From: Herbiconiux moechotypicola
GTDB lineage: Bacteria > Actinomycetota > Actinomycetes > Actinomycetales > Microbacteriaceae
NCBI RefSeq assembly: GCF_024979255.1
Contig: NZ_JANLCN010000001.1
Coordinates: forward strand, 1-64,000
Reading direction: 5' to 3'
Length of the DNA: 64,000 nucleotides
The position numbers and the translations under genes were made by a program. The notes beneath the pieces are model-generated. The model saw only the letters and a list, made by a program, of their open reading frames with translations. It did not search any database and was not told the origin of the DNA. The stretch's first letter is position 1. Each line of letters begins with the position of its first letter. Shown piece by piece: positions 7,258-15,889 of the stretch.

Positions 7258-8114
7258 ACCGCGATACCCAGACCGTCGCAGAGGCTGAGTAGGTCCTCAT
7301 CCGGCGAGCCGGGGAGCAGGATCGCGGGGCGCGCCGTCAGCCCGAGGCGGTTCGCGTTGTGGGTGTAATCCAATACCTGACCAATGGCTGCGCGAACGCA
7401 CTTGCGGGCTGCCGACTTCTTAGCTTCAAACAACTCCGACGTGGTGCTGTCGAAGAGGTCTGGTTCGACGAAGCTCGTCCCAACTGGAATTCTCTTCCGC
7501 TGCAGGTCGTGCCCCATTGCCCTTCGCCACGATCCGAAGTCGGACTGAAGCTCGAACTCGATCCGCGACGCAATCCGTCCTGGTTGGGATATTGGGCTGA
7601 GTAGATAGTCGTCCGACCCCGGCGCGCTCCAATCGTGTGACTGGATCTGGAGAATGCGCTCGCGGCCAAGGGGCGGCACGAGTTTCAGGTCGGCGTCGAG
7701 CGGAGCGAGACTGAAAATAATCCCCTGCCGGATGTCGCCCATCACATCAGGTATATCTCGCCACTCGAATGGAGGGTCGTCGAGCGTGAATGCGCCGACA
7801 TAGGTTGCGTGCGTGTCTTTGGTGCGGAATAGGCGGATTGTCTTCCCGTCTCGTGGCGAATCCAGGAGGGCAAGATTTCCTCGCGTGAGCGTCTGTGGCC
7901 CGATCCGACCCTCGCCGGTATAGGCGTAAATTCCGTCTTCGCGAGCACCCTCATGTAGGTCGTAGCCGTACTTGACGCCTTTGGCTGGGTCAGTGAAGAC
8001 CAAGATGTTGCTTGATTGCGCCGGCGTTGAGATCCCCTGTTGCTGTTGACCACCGTAAAGCGCATGCACTGCTCGGCGTGTCATCATCTCGCCGATCTGG
8101 ATCGTCCACGTCAT
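7209..8114 (-). CDS. ScoMcrA-like SRA domain protein with PD-(D/E)XK nuclease motif
   Basis: 301 aa from ATG 8114, preceded by GGGGG and a 5-nt spacer. The N-terminal region (ALYGGQQQQGISTPAQS, VKYGYDLHEGAREDGIYAYTGEG, LTRGNLALLDS, RLFRTKDTHATYVGAFTL) matches the modified-base-reading SRA-like domain of ScoMcrA-type proteins. The C-terminal part has EPDLFDSTTSELFEAKKSAARK, with D219 or D222 and E230-A-K232 as the PD-(D/E)XK signature. It replaces the HNH nuclease found in ScoMcrA itself. I infer a type IV restriction enzyme cutting modified, for example methylated or phosphorothioated, DNA. No modification gene is adjacent, as expected for type IV. Confidence 0.8.
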   Translation of the reverse strand: MTWTIQIGEMMTRRAVHALYGGQQQQGISTPAQSSNILVFTDPAKGVKYGYDLHEGAREDGIYAYTGEGRIGPQTLTRGNLALLDSPRDGKTIRLFRTKDTHATYVGAFTLDDPPFEWRDIPDVMGDIRQGIIFSLAPLDADLKLVPPLGRERILQIQSHDWSAPGSDDYLLSPISQPGRIASRIEFELQSDFGSWRRAMGHDLQRKRIPVGTSFVEPDLFDSTTSELFEAKKSAARKCVRAAIGQVLDYTHNANRLGLTARPAILLPGSPDEDLLSLCDGLGIAVYARDGSTFSKLTAEF

Positions 8115-8144
8115 CGCTGCCCCCTGCTACAGGCTAGCGGTCGC

Positions 8145-8161
8145 TGAGTAGTTACTACTCA
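8145..8161. promoter_or_regulatory. Perfect palindrome upstream of the SRA-nuclease gene
   Basis: TGAGTAGTTACTACTCA has 8-bp arms around one central base and lies about 30 bp upstream of ATG 8114. A 14-of-17 copy lies at 10113-10129. This is an operator candidate; the binding protein is unknown. Confidence 0.5.
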
Positions 8162-8269
8162 AGTCCCTTCCCGGCGCATCCTTCTGAGCATTCACCGAGC
8201 GGATCTAGGTTGCCCAGGCGGCGAGGATGGTGCAGCGCGTCGAGGACAGTTGTCGGGACGCCGTGGCCA

Positions 8270-9952
8270 TCAGCAGCGGCGCATTTGCTCCACCCCTGTC
8301 CCGAGGCTATTCGGGCCGCCCAAGAGGATGGCGTTCGGTGTGCCGCTTGTCTGCATTCGCGCCAAGATCCTGCCAGGCACGCACTCCGATGGCGTGATGA
8401 AGAGAACTGTCCTGGTCACCCCGGCCAGAGCCGCGCCTGACAACGCATCGGGGAAATTCGTGCCCAGCGCTAGAAACACGTTCTGGTCCTCTCCCCGGTC
8501 TACAAAATAGTCGCCCAATTCGGCCGATACGTCGTACCGGGTGGCGCCCGAGATGCGGTTGAGACCCATGTCGAGTGACCGGATGTCGTCATCCAACGCG
8601 GGCAAAATCGAGTTTGGTCCTCCGATCACCCACGCGGATTGCGAATCGAGCTGTTGCAAGAGTGCTCTAGTCGGCGCATCCAGCCTGGTGTTCGCTCCGT
8701 TGACCAAGACCACGACTCCACCATTTGAGGCGGCGGCTGAACCTGCTGAGAGCGCGTCCGCGAAGCCGCGCCCATCGGCGAAGAACACTCTGATGCGGGA
8801 CTCGCCAGTCGTGGGGTCCGGCGTGATGGTGGGTGCGGCCAGACGTGCCAGCTTTCGAGACACCTCGTACCGATCGGCTCCACCGATTCGTTCGATCTCT
8901 GGCGCGAACTGCGCGAGCCGGGAATAGGTCTCGCTGCTGACCGAGTTTGGCCCCCCGACTACGTAGATCTTCTGCGGTTTCAAACGGACCAACTCAGACG
9001 CGATGGTCGCAGGGACACTACCCGGTGTGACCAGCAGTACCGGACCGCCCAAGTGGGCGGCCACGGGTCCAGCACTCAGCGCATCCGGATAGTTGGTGCC
9101 ATCCGCAATGAAGACTGCTGGCACGCCCGCCTTGAAGTGACTTGCGGAGATGTTGGCAGAAGCCTCGAAGCGGTCGGCGCCGGAGATCCGCTGCACGGTT
9201 CGCGCGGCCCACGGAAATAGAGTGGTGCTGTAACCGGTCAGCTGGTCACCAGGTGACGGCTGGATGAGCGTGGCTGTCGATCGTGTGGGCTGATTCGGCC
9301 AGTATTGCGGGCTGTACATCTGCCCGCCTCCGATGTCATTCGTGTAGTCGGAGAACAGGAGGGCTTGAGGAGCGTCCGGCACGCCGATCATGAAGTAGCT
9401 GCCGCCCGTAACCGTTGCCCAAGTTCCTTCTTCCCAGGTTCCGTCCGGATTTCGGATGAACGTGACGACCTGCTGCACATTGTTGTTGAAGTAGGCGGTG
9501 GTCTCTACGACGCCCTTGATCGAGGCTCCGGCAATCATCCCGACGTTCGCAACCATGTCGGCTCCGTCTATCGTGAGCACCTTGGCCTCGGAACGGAACG
9601 GAGTGTCGCCCCACCACGTCGGGGCTAGCCCGACGTCGTCTACTGAGTACGGCGAGTGGTATTCGGAGAAGTGGATTCGATAGTCCCCATCTTTGAGACC
9701 TTCGAGTCGGTAGTCACCCTTCCAGTCGGCAGTGCCGAACTGGGCGTAGTAGCCATGCTCGTCGTACACGGTGATCTGGGCTTGGACGCCGAAACTGTTC
9801 TGGCCCGCGGGACTCAGGTTGGATACGTGCCCCGAGATGGCATGCGTCTCGGTCTCGGCGGCTGCTGCGGATGCTGTCGAGATCGCGATGGAACCGGCAA
9901 CGAGGCCTGCCATCGCTATAGTTGCGGTGATCGTCGATCGGATCCGTGCCAC
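8270..9952 (-). CDS. Secreted protein with cell wall-binding repeat 2 domains
   Basis: 560 aa from GTG 9952, with GGGGG and a 5-nt spacer upstream. A signal peptide (MAGLVAGSIAISTASAAAA) leads into a carboxypeptidase-regulatory-like beta region (ADWKGDYRLEGLKDGDYRIHF). A second beta domain follows, and then three ~90-aa cell wall-binding repeat 2 units (PF04122 type), each starting RISGADRFEAS, RIGGADRYEVS or RISGATRYDVS and containing FIADGTNYPDALSAGPVAA and VVGGPNSV. The protein is expected on the cell wall; its partner or substrate is unknown. It diverges from the secreted protein at 10203, with an operator-like repeat between them. Confidence 0.88.
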   Translation of the reverse strand: MARIRSTITATIAMAGLVAGSIAISTASAAAAETETHAISGHVSNLSPAGQNSFGVQAQITVYDEHGYYAQFGTADWKGDYRLEGLKDGDYRIHFSEYHSPYSVDDVGLAPTWWGDTPFRSEAKVLTIDGADMVANVGMIAGASIKGVVETTAYFNNNVQQVVTFIRNPDGTWEEGTWATVTGGSYFMIGVPDAPQALLFSDYTNDIGGGQMYSPQYWPNQPTRSTATLIQPSPGDQLTGYSTTLFPWAARTVQRISGADRFEASANISASHFKAGVPAVFIADGTNYPDALSAGPVAAHLGGPVLLVTPGSVPATIASELVRLKPQKIYVVGGPNSVSSETYSRLAQFAPEIERIGGADRYEVSRKLARLAAPTITPDPTTGESRIRVFFADGRGFADALSAGSAAASNGGVVVLVNGANTRLDAPTRALLQQLDSQSAWVIGGPNSILPALDDDIRSLDMGLNRISGATRYDVSAELGDYFVDRGEDQNVFLALGTNFPDALSGAALAGVTRTVLFITPSECVPGRILARMQTSGTPNAILLGGPNSLGTGVEQMRRC

Positions 9953-10112
9953 TTGTGCCCCCTGGAGTCTGTGCGATCAGCGTATTCGACGCTTGACTGG
10001 CGAGGTGTTGGCTGGCATTCCGACGCCGGAACCGGCGTGGTCCATCGCAGGCACCTTGTCCTTCACCCGGATCTGCATCGCTGCGCCCTTCAGTCGCCAC
10101 GCGAGTGAGCGA

Positions 10113-10129
10113 TGAGCAGCAACTACTCA
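10113..10129. promoter_or_regulatory. Operator-like near-palindrome between divergent secreted-protein genes
   Basis: TGAGCAGCAACTACTCA matches the palindrome at 8145-8161 at 14 of 17 positions and keeps the ACTACTCA half intact. It sits in the divergent gap between the genes starting at 9952 and 10203. No gene was seen in the rest of this 250-bp gap. Confidence 0.45.
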
Positions 10130-10202
10130 TGGTTCCCCACGTTCCTCAGCGAGCAAGCTGTCGGCATGCCCGCCTAAGAGCGGGTGGAAGAAGGGAATGA
10201 TC

Positions 10203-10730
10203 ATGCCGAGCTTGCTGCGACGGATGACGATGACTGCGGCGTTTGTATTGGTACTGAGTGGTGGTGTTGCTGCGAGCCACTGGGCTCCGCCGGCTGCGAA
10301 TGCAAGTCTCTCGGCGTTCAACTGCGTGATTTCCGTCGATCATCCACACGCGTCTCACCACGTCGGCGGCACCATGAACGTGGAGGGCCGTGTGGAATGC
10401 GAGCAACGAATGGAAAGCATCTACATTCGGCTGTACCTCCACAAGCAGGGCGGCGGAGAGTGGGCGGGCACTCCCGGCTCGAGGAACAACGCGAGCTACC
10501 TGAAGGCGAATGCAGCTGCGCCGTGTTCGGCCGGGCCGGGGCAGTACTGGGGCGAGGCTCGAGTCACGGCCGTTCCGCCCGCGGGATGGTCGCCACGTTC
10601 GGCGACGGGGTGGGCTAACGGCTTCGTGTTGCCTTTAGCGTGCGGAAACTCGCTCACGGGCGAAGATGACGGCGACGTTCTCGGGACTACCGTTGTGCGC
10701 AGCACGATTCGATTTGAACCGAGCGCCTAG
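10203..10730 (+). CDS. Secreted protein of unknown function
   Basis: 175 aa from ATG 10203, chosen because AAGGGA lies 6-8 bases upstream; ATG 10197 is too close to it. A signal peptide (LLRRMTMTAAFVLVLSGGVAAS...ANA) precedes a small beta-rich domain containing four cysteines (FNCVIS, VECEQR, APCSAG, LACGNS), suggesting two disulfides outside the cell. There is no enzyme motif and I do not recognise the family. The stop lies 9 bp before the next gene, so the two probably form an operon. Confidence 0.7.
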   Translation: MPSLLRRMTMTAAFVLVLSGGVAASHWAPPAANASLSAFNCVISVDHPHASHHVGGTMNVEGRVECEQRMESIYIRLYLHKQGGGEWAGTPGSRNNASYLKANAAAPCSAGPGQYWGEARVTAVPPAGWSPRSATGWANGFVLPLACGNSLTGEDDGDVLGTTVVRSTIRFEPSA

Positions 10731-10739
10731 GAGTAGGTC

Positions 10740-11054
10740 GTGATTGCAGAGCCTGTTGATCCTCGAGACGTCCGTCAGGATGTGGATCACCCGGTGTACC
10801 GGGTGTACTTCTGGCATCAGCCCGACCCAGCGTGGGGGGCGCACTCGTGGGAGTGGCGCATCCGGGACGCCCGGGATGTCTTCGAGGTCATCGGGTGGGC
10901 GGAGGCAGAGCGGGGGGAGCGTACTTACCAGTTGTTCGTGGAGGAACTCATGGAGGAGGGGAACGCGGCCGAGGGCGTGCGGCTTGTGCGGTTGGCGGGG
11001 GACGATCCCACGCGTGCGGGAGAGGGCGTCAACATCACCTTCACGAGAGAGTGA
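10740..11054 (+). CDS. Small acidic protein of unknown function
   Basis: 104 aa from GTG 10740, with GGAG seven bases upstream. It is a soluble protein with many Trp, Glu and Arg residues (VYRVYFWHQPDPAWGAHSWEWRIRDARDVFEVIGWAEAE). No signal peptide or motif is visible. It follows the secreted protein gene by 9 bp. The combination HSWEWRIRDA...VIGWA is suggestive of a small immunity-like or accessory protein, but that is speculation. Confidence 0.6.
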   Translation: MIAEPVDPRDVRQDVDHPVYRVYFWHQPDPAWGAHSWEWRIRDARDVFEVIGWAEAERGERTYQLFVEELMEEGNAAEGVRLVRLAGDDPTRAGEGVNITFTRE

Positions 11055-11381
11055 GCGGTGGTCATCACACCAAGCGTTCCCTGGGAGCTGAGCGACTTTC
11101 GGGTAAACGGCCGCCGGTCGAACCTATCTGAGGCAGGCCGGCGGCATCCGGTTCGATTCTGAATTCGTTCTGGTTTCGCTCGAACTGGAGCCGCTCCGTG
11201 GATAGATCGGGCGAGGCATGTCGCCGGTCTCGATCTTCGTCGAGCTGCGCGGCCGATGATGTGGAGTACTCGACTGGCAGGCGGTCGAAGATCTGATTCA
11301 TCGCGCTGGTGCGCATGGAGGTGTGCTCATTGACGGCGTCGGAGCATATTGCTGTGAAGGTCTTTTACCCGGCTTGAGAGC
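11055..11381. other. Intergenic stretch without a convincing gene
   Basis: About 327 bp between convergent genes. It holds an inverted repeat GCCGCCGG (11110-11117)/CCGGCGGC (11138-11145) that could terminate the 10740 transcript; there is no T-tract. A minus-strand 83-codon frame here lacks family features and a ribosome binding site, so it is not called. Confidence 0.4.
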
Positions 11382-14300
11382 TCAGCACGGGCGGCCGACG
11401 GGGTCGCGAGTGCCGGTCTCAAGGTCGACATCCGCGACGTAGTAGCCGTCGCTGACGCGATACCAGAGGCTGTCCCAGCCGCCATTTCCGATGTAGGGAC
11501 TGAAATAGCCCCTGACCGACTGGCCATAGACGTGGCAGACGAGCGTGAGTGGGGTCCCGGCCCCGTACCAGCCCGCCTGCGTCGACGTGAGGTTGGGGGC
11601 GCTCATCCTTTGCGTCTGCACGGCCGGGGTCCCGGTCGGTAAAGCGGGAACGGAGGCGGTCGGAGCGCTCGTCTGTGCTTGGGCGATGAATCCAGCGCGC
11701 GATCCGTTCACGGTCACCGTGAGGCGCTTGCCCACCTCACTGAGAGTGACGGTGTACGACGGAGACGTCGCGCCGCCGATCGGCGCACCGTCTGCCGACC
11801 ACTGATACGCGAGCGTGTCGGGAGTGGGAGACCAAACACCCGCATCGGCGCTGAGTGTCGATCCGAACGATGCATCGCCGTTGACGATTGGAATCGGTGC
11901 TGAGGTGAACTGTTGCGGGCTGATCGTCTTTGGACCGCTCGTTCGGGCGGTGCTCGCGTATCCTGCCCGTGAAGCGGTTACTGTCACGCTGATGCTCTGA
12001 GCGGCATCCGCCTCGGTCAGCTTGTAGGTCGACGCAGTCGCGCCAGCGATGACCTCTGCACCCCGCACCCACTGATAGGTGAGCTTGGAGGGCGTCGGAG
12101 ACCACGTGCCCGGCTTCGCGGTGAGCGTCGATCCGACGATTGCGCTGCCGCTGACAGTCGGCGTCGGCGCAGTGGTGAAGGTGAGCGTCGCCACTTTCTT
12201 CGCCGTGCTCGTCTTAGACGTGGTCGCATACCCCGACCGCTTGACCGTGACCGTGACCGTGACGGTGGTTCCGGCGTCCGGCTCGACCAAGGTGTACTTG
12301 GAGGTGGTGGCGGACGGGATCGCCGTGCCGTTCCTCTTCCACTGGTAGCTGATCGTGGAGGGTGACGGTGACCACGTTCCTGGAGCGGCTGTGAGGGTGG
12401 AGCCCACCGTTCCCTGGCCCGAGATCGTCGGAGTCGGAGTCACTTTGAAGAAGGCGGGTACTGCTGTCACCCCACTGGTCTTCGACGTGGTGATGCGCCC
12501 GACGGATGAGGCGGTGACCACGACCGTGAGCGACGTGCCCGCGTCCGCGGGAGCTAACGTGTAGCGCGAGTTGACGGCGCCGGAGATGGATACGCCGTTC
12601 CGCTTCCATTGGTACTTCAGCGTCGAGGGTGTCGGCGACCACGTGCCTAGTTGTGCGGACACAGTCTCGCCGACCACGACCGATCCGTTGATCGTGGGGA
12701 GCGGCGCTTTCGTGAATGCGATGGAGGCGATGGTCGTGGCGGCGCTCGTCTTCGTGGAACTCGTGTAGCCCGACTTGGTCGCTTTCACGGAGACCGTCAG
12801 CTTGGCGCCCGCGTCTGCCTCGACCAGCTTGTAGGTGGACGAGGTCGCCCCCGAGATCGCCGTCCCGTTCCGAGCCCATCTGTATGAGTACGTGTCGGCC
12901 GCCGGCGACCAGGTTCCTCGCTTCACGGTGAGCGTCGATCCGACCGTCGCCGACCCGCTGATGGTCGGAGTGGGCGCCTGGGAGAAGAGGGATTGGATCG
13001 CCTTCGTTGCGCTCGTCTTCGACGTGCTGGTGCGCCCGATCGCGGTTGCGGTCGTCGTGACGGTGATCGACTTTCCTGCATCGGCCGCGACGAGCTTGTA
13101 CGTGGCCGCGGTGGCTCCAGGGATGGATGCGCCCGCGCGCTTCCATTGATAGGTGATCTTCGCCGCGGGCGACCAGGAGCCCGGCGCCGCGGTGAGCGTG
13201 GATCCCACAGCCGGGGTTCCACTGATCGTGGGCACCGGCGCCACAGCGAACGCGATGGTGGCGACAGCTTTCGCCGCACTCGTCTTGCTGGCGGTGGTGT
13301 AGCCGGACTTCTTGGCGGTGGTCGTTACCGTGATCGAGGTGCCCGCATCCGCCGTCACCAGCTTGTAGGTCGCCGCGGTCGCGCCCGAGATCGGCGTGCC
13401 GTTTCTCTTCCACTGGTAGGTGATGGTGGTCGGCGACGGCGTCCACGTTCCCGCGTTCGCCTTCACTGTTGAACCCACCGTGCCGGTGCCGCTGATGGTG
13501 GGCGTGGGCGCGGTCGTGAACGACAGCACCGTCACAGCCGACGTCTGCGCAGTGGTCGCGGTGGCGGAGGCGTAGCCGTCGCGATTCACAGTGACCACCG
13601 CCGAGAGGCGAGCTTTCGCATCTGCGGTGACGACCGAGTAGCTGCTGCCGATCGCTCCGGGGATCGGCGTGCCGTTACGGAACCACTGGTAGGTGTACGT
13701 GAGGGTGTCGCGGGCCCACGATCCCTTGCTTACCTTCAGTACCGATCCGATTCGCGGCGTGCCGCTGATCGTGGGTGCTGAGACGAGATTCACCGGTGCT
13801 GCGGAGACGCCGAACTGGGGATGGATTCCTGTGCCGAAGTTGATCGCGTACACCTTATAGACGTCAGAGCTGTCGCTCTGGTCGACCACGACATCGAAGC
13901 CGTGATTCGGGCCGCGCCCGAATGCCGCATCGACGTCGCTTCGGGGGATGTCTGCGATCGCCTGCGTCAGCAACGCGTCATTGCGATAGATGTGGATGGC
14001 GATCGGGTCGGTTGTGTCCTGATCGAGGGTCCACCCGCGGAGACGCACTTTACCGTCGACACCGGCCACGGAGTCGAGATTGCCGATGGGGTTGGCCGAC
14101 GGAGGCGAGGGCTTGGTGCCGAGCTCTGGATTGACACCCCCGCCGGCGTTGATCGCGTACACGGTGATGTTTCCGGCGCCGGCGCCGGAGTCGAGGTAGA
14201 CGGAGTATCCGTGGAACTCGCCGCGGTGATGGACGGCGTCGACGTCGGGCCGGGATTGGTCAGCCCGCGCGGCGGCGCGCATCACACCGTTCACGTAGAC

Positions 14301-15047
14301 GTGCACGTCTATCGGATCGTTGGTGTCGGGGTCGATCGCCCACCCGCGTACGAAAACCCCGCCGGATGCCGAGTCGACGGCATCGAAGGCACCGAACGGT
14401 GCGGCGCTGCCGACGGGGCCGCAGCCGTCGGCAGTAAAGGAGGTGCGTCCCCACACACCGTTGCTTATCGGGCCCGATGGCGGAAGATCGGGAGCGCCGC
14501 AGATCCTGAGGCCGTGTGCCGAATCGAATGGTAGTGGGGATCCGTGGTTGTAGCAGCCCGGCGCAGACCAGTACTCGAAGTGAAGATGAGCGACGCCGTT
14601 GTTGTTGTAGCTGCCTGCTGAGCCGACGCTGCCGATCGCCTGCCCCGCCGAGATCGATCCGCTAGTGACCGATGCGTTGATGTGGGTGAGCGTGTAGCTT
14701 CTGCCTCCACTCACATTGACGCAGAGGTTCCCGTACGACGCCTGCCAATACGCCACCACGCCGTCTTGCGGCGCTACCACTGTGCGACCGGCTGTTGACG
14801 TGCTGCTTGCACCGGTCGTGAGGTCGAGCCCGAATTGTGAGGTTCCTGTATGGGTTCCTGACGAGTAGCCCTGATAGATGTAGACCGGGCCGCCCGACTC
14901 GAACGGTGATCGTATGTTGCCCTCGGCAGCGGATGCGGACTGCGGAAAGCTCTGCACGCCGAGGAAGACGAGGAGTGCCATGACGACGGTGATCGCGACA
15001 GCGCGCGCGGATGTGTGAGCTCCGGACGAATACGTTGAACCAACCAC
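11382..15047 (-). CDS. Secreted M23 peptidase with eight Ig-like repeats
   Basis: About 1,221 aa from GTG 15047 (GGGGG plus 5-nt spacer upstream; the in-frame ATG 15065 is inside the leader). After a signal peptide (TVVMALLVFLGVQSFPQSASA) comes an M23/LytM peptidase domain: GTHTGTSQFGLDLTTG and, ~95 residues later, the HLHFEY zinc motif. Two ~85-aa modules (GVFVRGWAIDPDTNDPI..., KVRLRGWTLDQDTTDPI...) follow. Next are eight ~90-aa Ig-like repeats (PTISGTxxVGSTLxxxxGTW...YQWKRNGT), and a C-terminal SH3-like module (GWYGAGTPLTLVCHVYG...WDSLWYRVSDGYYVADV). I infer a peptidoglycan-targeting or surface enzyme with a long repeat stalk. Confidence 0.88.
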   Translation of the reverse strand: MVGSTYSSGAHTSARAVAITVVMALLVFLGVQSFPQSASAAEGNIRSPFESGGPVYIYQGYSSGTHTGTSQFGLDLTTGASSTSTAGRTVVAPQDGVVAYWQASYGNLCVNVSGGRSYTLTHINASVTSGSISAGQAIGSVGSAGSYNNNGVAHLHFEYWSAPGCYNHGSPLPFDSAHGLRICGAPDLPPSGPISNGVWGRTSFTADGCGPVGSAAPFGAFDAVDSASGGVFVRGWAIDPDTNDPIDVHVYVNGVMRAAARADQSRPDVDAVHHRGEFHGYSVYLDSGAGAGNITVYAINAGGGVNPELGTKPSPPSANPIGNLDSVAGVDGKVRLRGWTLDQDTTDPIAIHIYRNDALLTQAIADIPRSDVDAAFGRGPNHGFDVVVDQSDSSDVYKVYAINFGTGIHPQFGVSAAPVNLVSAPTISGTPRIGSVLKVSKGSWARDTLTYTYQWFRNGTPIPGAIGSSYSVVTADAKARLSAVVTVNRDGYASATATTAQTSAVTVLSFTTAPTPTISGTGTVGSTVKANAGTWTPSPTTITYQWKRNGTPISGATAATYKLVTADAGTSITVTTTAKKSGYTTASKTSAAKAVATIAFAVAPVPTISGTPAVGSTLTAAPGSWSPAAKITYQWKRAGASIPGATAATYKLVAADAGKSITVTTTATAIGRTSTSKTSATKAIQSLFSQAPTPTISGSATVGSTLTVKRGTWSPAADTYSYRWARNGTAISGATSSTYKLVEADAGAKLTVSVKATKSGYTSSTKTSAATTIASIAFTKAPLPTINGSVVVGETVSAQLGTWSPTPSTLKYQWKRNGVSISGAVNSRYTLAPADAGTSLTVVVTASSVGRITTSKTSGVTAVPAFFKVTPTPTISGQGTVGSTLTAAPGTWSPSPSTISYQWKRNGTAIPSATTSKYTLVEPDAGTTVTVTVTVKRSGYATTSKTSTAKKVATLTFTTAPTPTVSGSAIVGSTLTAKPGTWSPTPSKLTYQWVRGAEVIAGATASTYKLTEADAAQSISVTVTASRAGYASTARTSGPKTISPQQFTSAPIPIVNGDASFGSTLSADAGVWSPTPDTLAYQWSADGAPIGGATSPSYTVTLSEVGKRLTVTVNGSRAGFIAQAQTSAPTASVPALPTGTPAVQTQRMSAPNLTSTQAGWYGAGTPLTLVCHVYGQSVRGYFSPYIGNGGWDSLWYRVSDGYYVADVDLETGTRDPVGRPC

Positions 15048-15172
15048 GGTAGCCCCCACGACCATGCAAAATACGACGTTGTGATGCTGCGGTCAGGATC
15101 CCCCGAAGCAGGCCCAGGCTAGCAGCGGGCACGCCGCGCAAATACACCCCACAACGGGTGCCGCGGCCGCGG

Positions 15173-15889
15173 TCATCGAGCAGCTGCGACAGCGCGGCCT
15201 CGGTCCGTTGCCGGGAAGGCGGCGACTGCATCCCGCAGCTCGGCCGCGGGGAGGTTGGCCCCGAAGAGCGGGCTGCCGGGCTGCAGCACGATGCTGTCGT
15301 GGAGGGTGCCGACCGGCACCGGGTCGAAACCCACTGTGTCCACGAACGCAGCGACCGTGGCCAGCGAGCCGACGTCGTCGCCCGCGATGCCGATCGCCTT
15401 GCGATCGTGCGCCCCCGATGGCCGCGGGCCCTGATCCAGGTCGTGATACCCCATGTGGTTGAACGCCTTCACCACCCGCGACCCCGGCAGGAACGCCTGC
15501 ACGAGCTCGCTCGTCGAGACGCGTGGGTCGTCGAGGTCGGCGCGGTGGCCGTCGACCTCCCACCAGTAGTTCATGGCGTCGATCACGAGCTTGCCGTCGA
15601 GCAGGGCGGCCGGGATGCTGCGGTACTTGCCCAGCGGCAGCGCCAGGATGACGACAGAGGATGCGCGGGCCACCTCATCCGCGGTCGTCGCGACAGCGCC
15701 CGGGGCGAGCACATCGACGATGAGGGCGATCTTCGACGGAGCGCCTGATCCGGCGATGAGCACGCGGTAGCCGGCCGCGAGCAGCAGGCGGGCCAGCACC
15801 GTGCCGACCTTGCCCGCGCCGAGGATGCCGACCACGGGGCGCGGCGACGTGTCTTCGTGGGGCGCGCGGCGCGCATCCGCGTCACTCAT
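15173..15889 (-). CDS. NAD(P)-binding oxidoreductase, F420-dependent NADP reductase-like
   Basis: 238 aa. The Rossmann motif GILGAGKVGTVLARLL is at residues ~21-36, followed by DEVARASSVVILALPLGKY and LVIDAMNYWWEV. This is the arrangement of the small NADP oxidoreductase, coenzyme F420-dependent family (Npd-like), although many members do not use F420. ATG 15889 overlaps the upstream LLM oxidoreductase gene by 8 bp, so the two are translationally coupled and may share a cofactor chain. The C-terminus (RGRAVAAAR) is ordinary. The pair diverges from a MarR regulator. Confidence 0.8.
   Translation of the reverse strand: MSDADARRAPHEDTSPRPVVGILGAGKVGTVLARLLLAAGYRVLIAGSGAPSKIALIVDVLAPGAVATTADEVARASSVVILALPLGKYRSIPAALLDGKLVIDAMNYWWEVDGHRADLDDPRVSTSELVQAFLPGSRVVKAFNHMGYHDLDQGPRPSGAHDRKAIGIAGDDVGSLATVAAFVDTVGFDPVPVGTLHDSIVLQPGSPLFGANLPAAELRDAVAAFPATDRGRAVAAAR

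Noticed and set aside
11065-11316. Minus-strand frame of 83 codons
   Set aside because: Composition is atypical, there is no ribosome binding site, and it overlaps an inverted repeat.
11382-15047. Regular repeats that might be taken for a CRISPR or tandem DNA array
   Set aside because: They encode Ig-like protein repeats of ~90 aa with degenerate DNA and no spacers; no cas gene is present.
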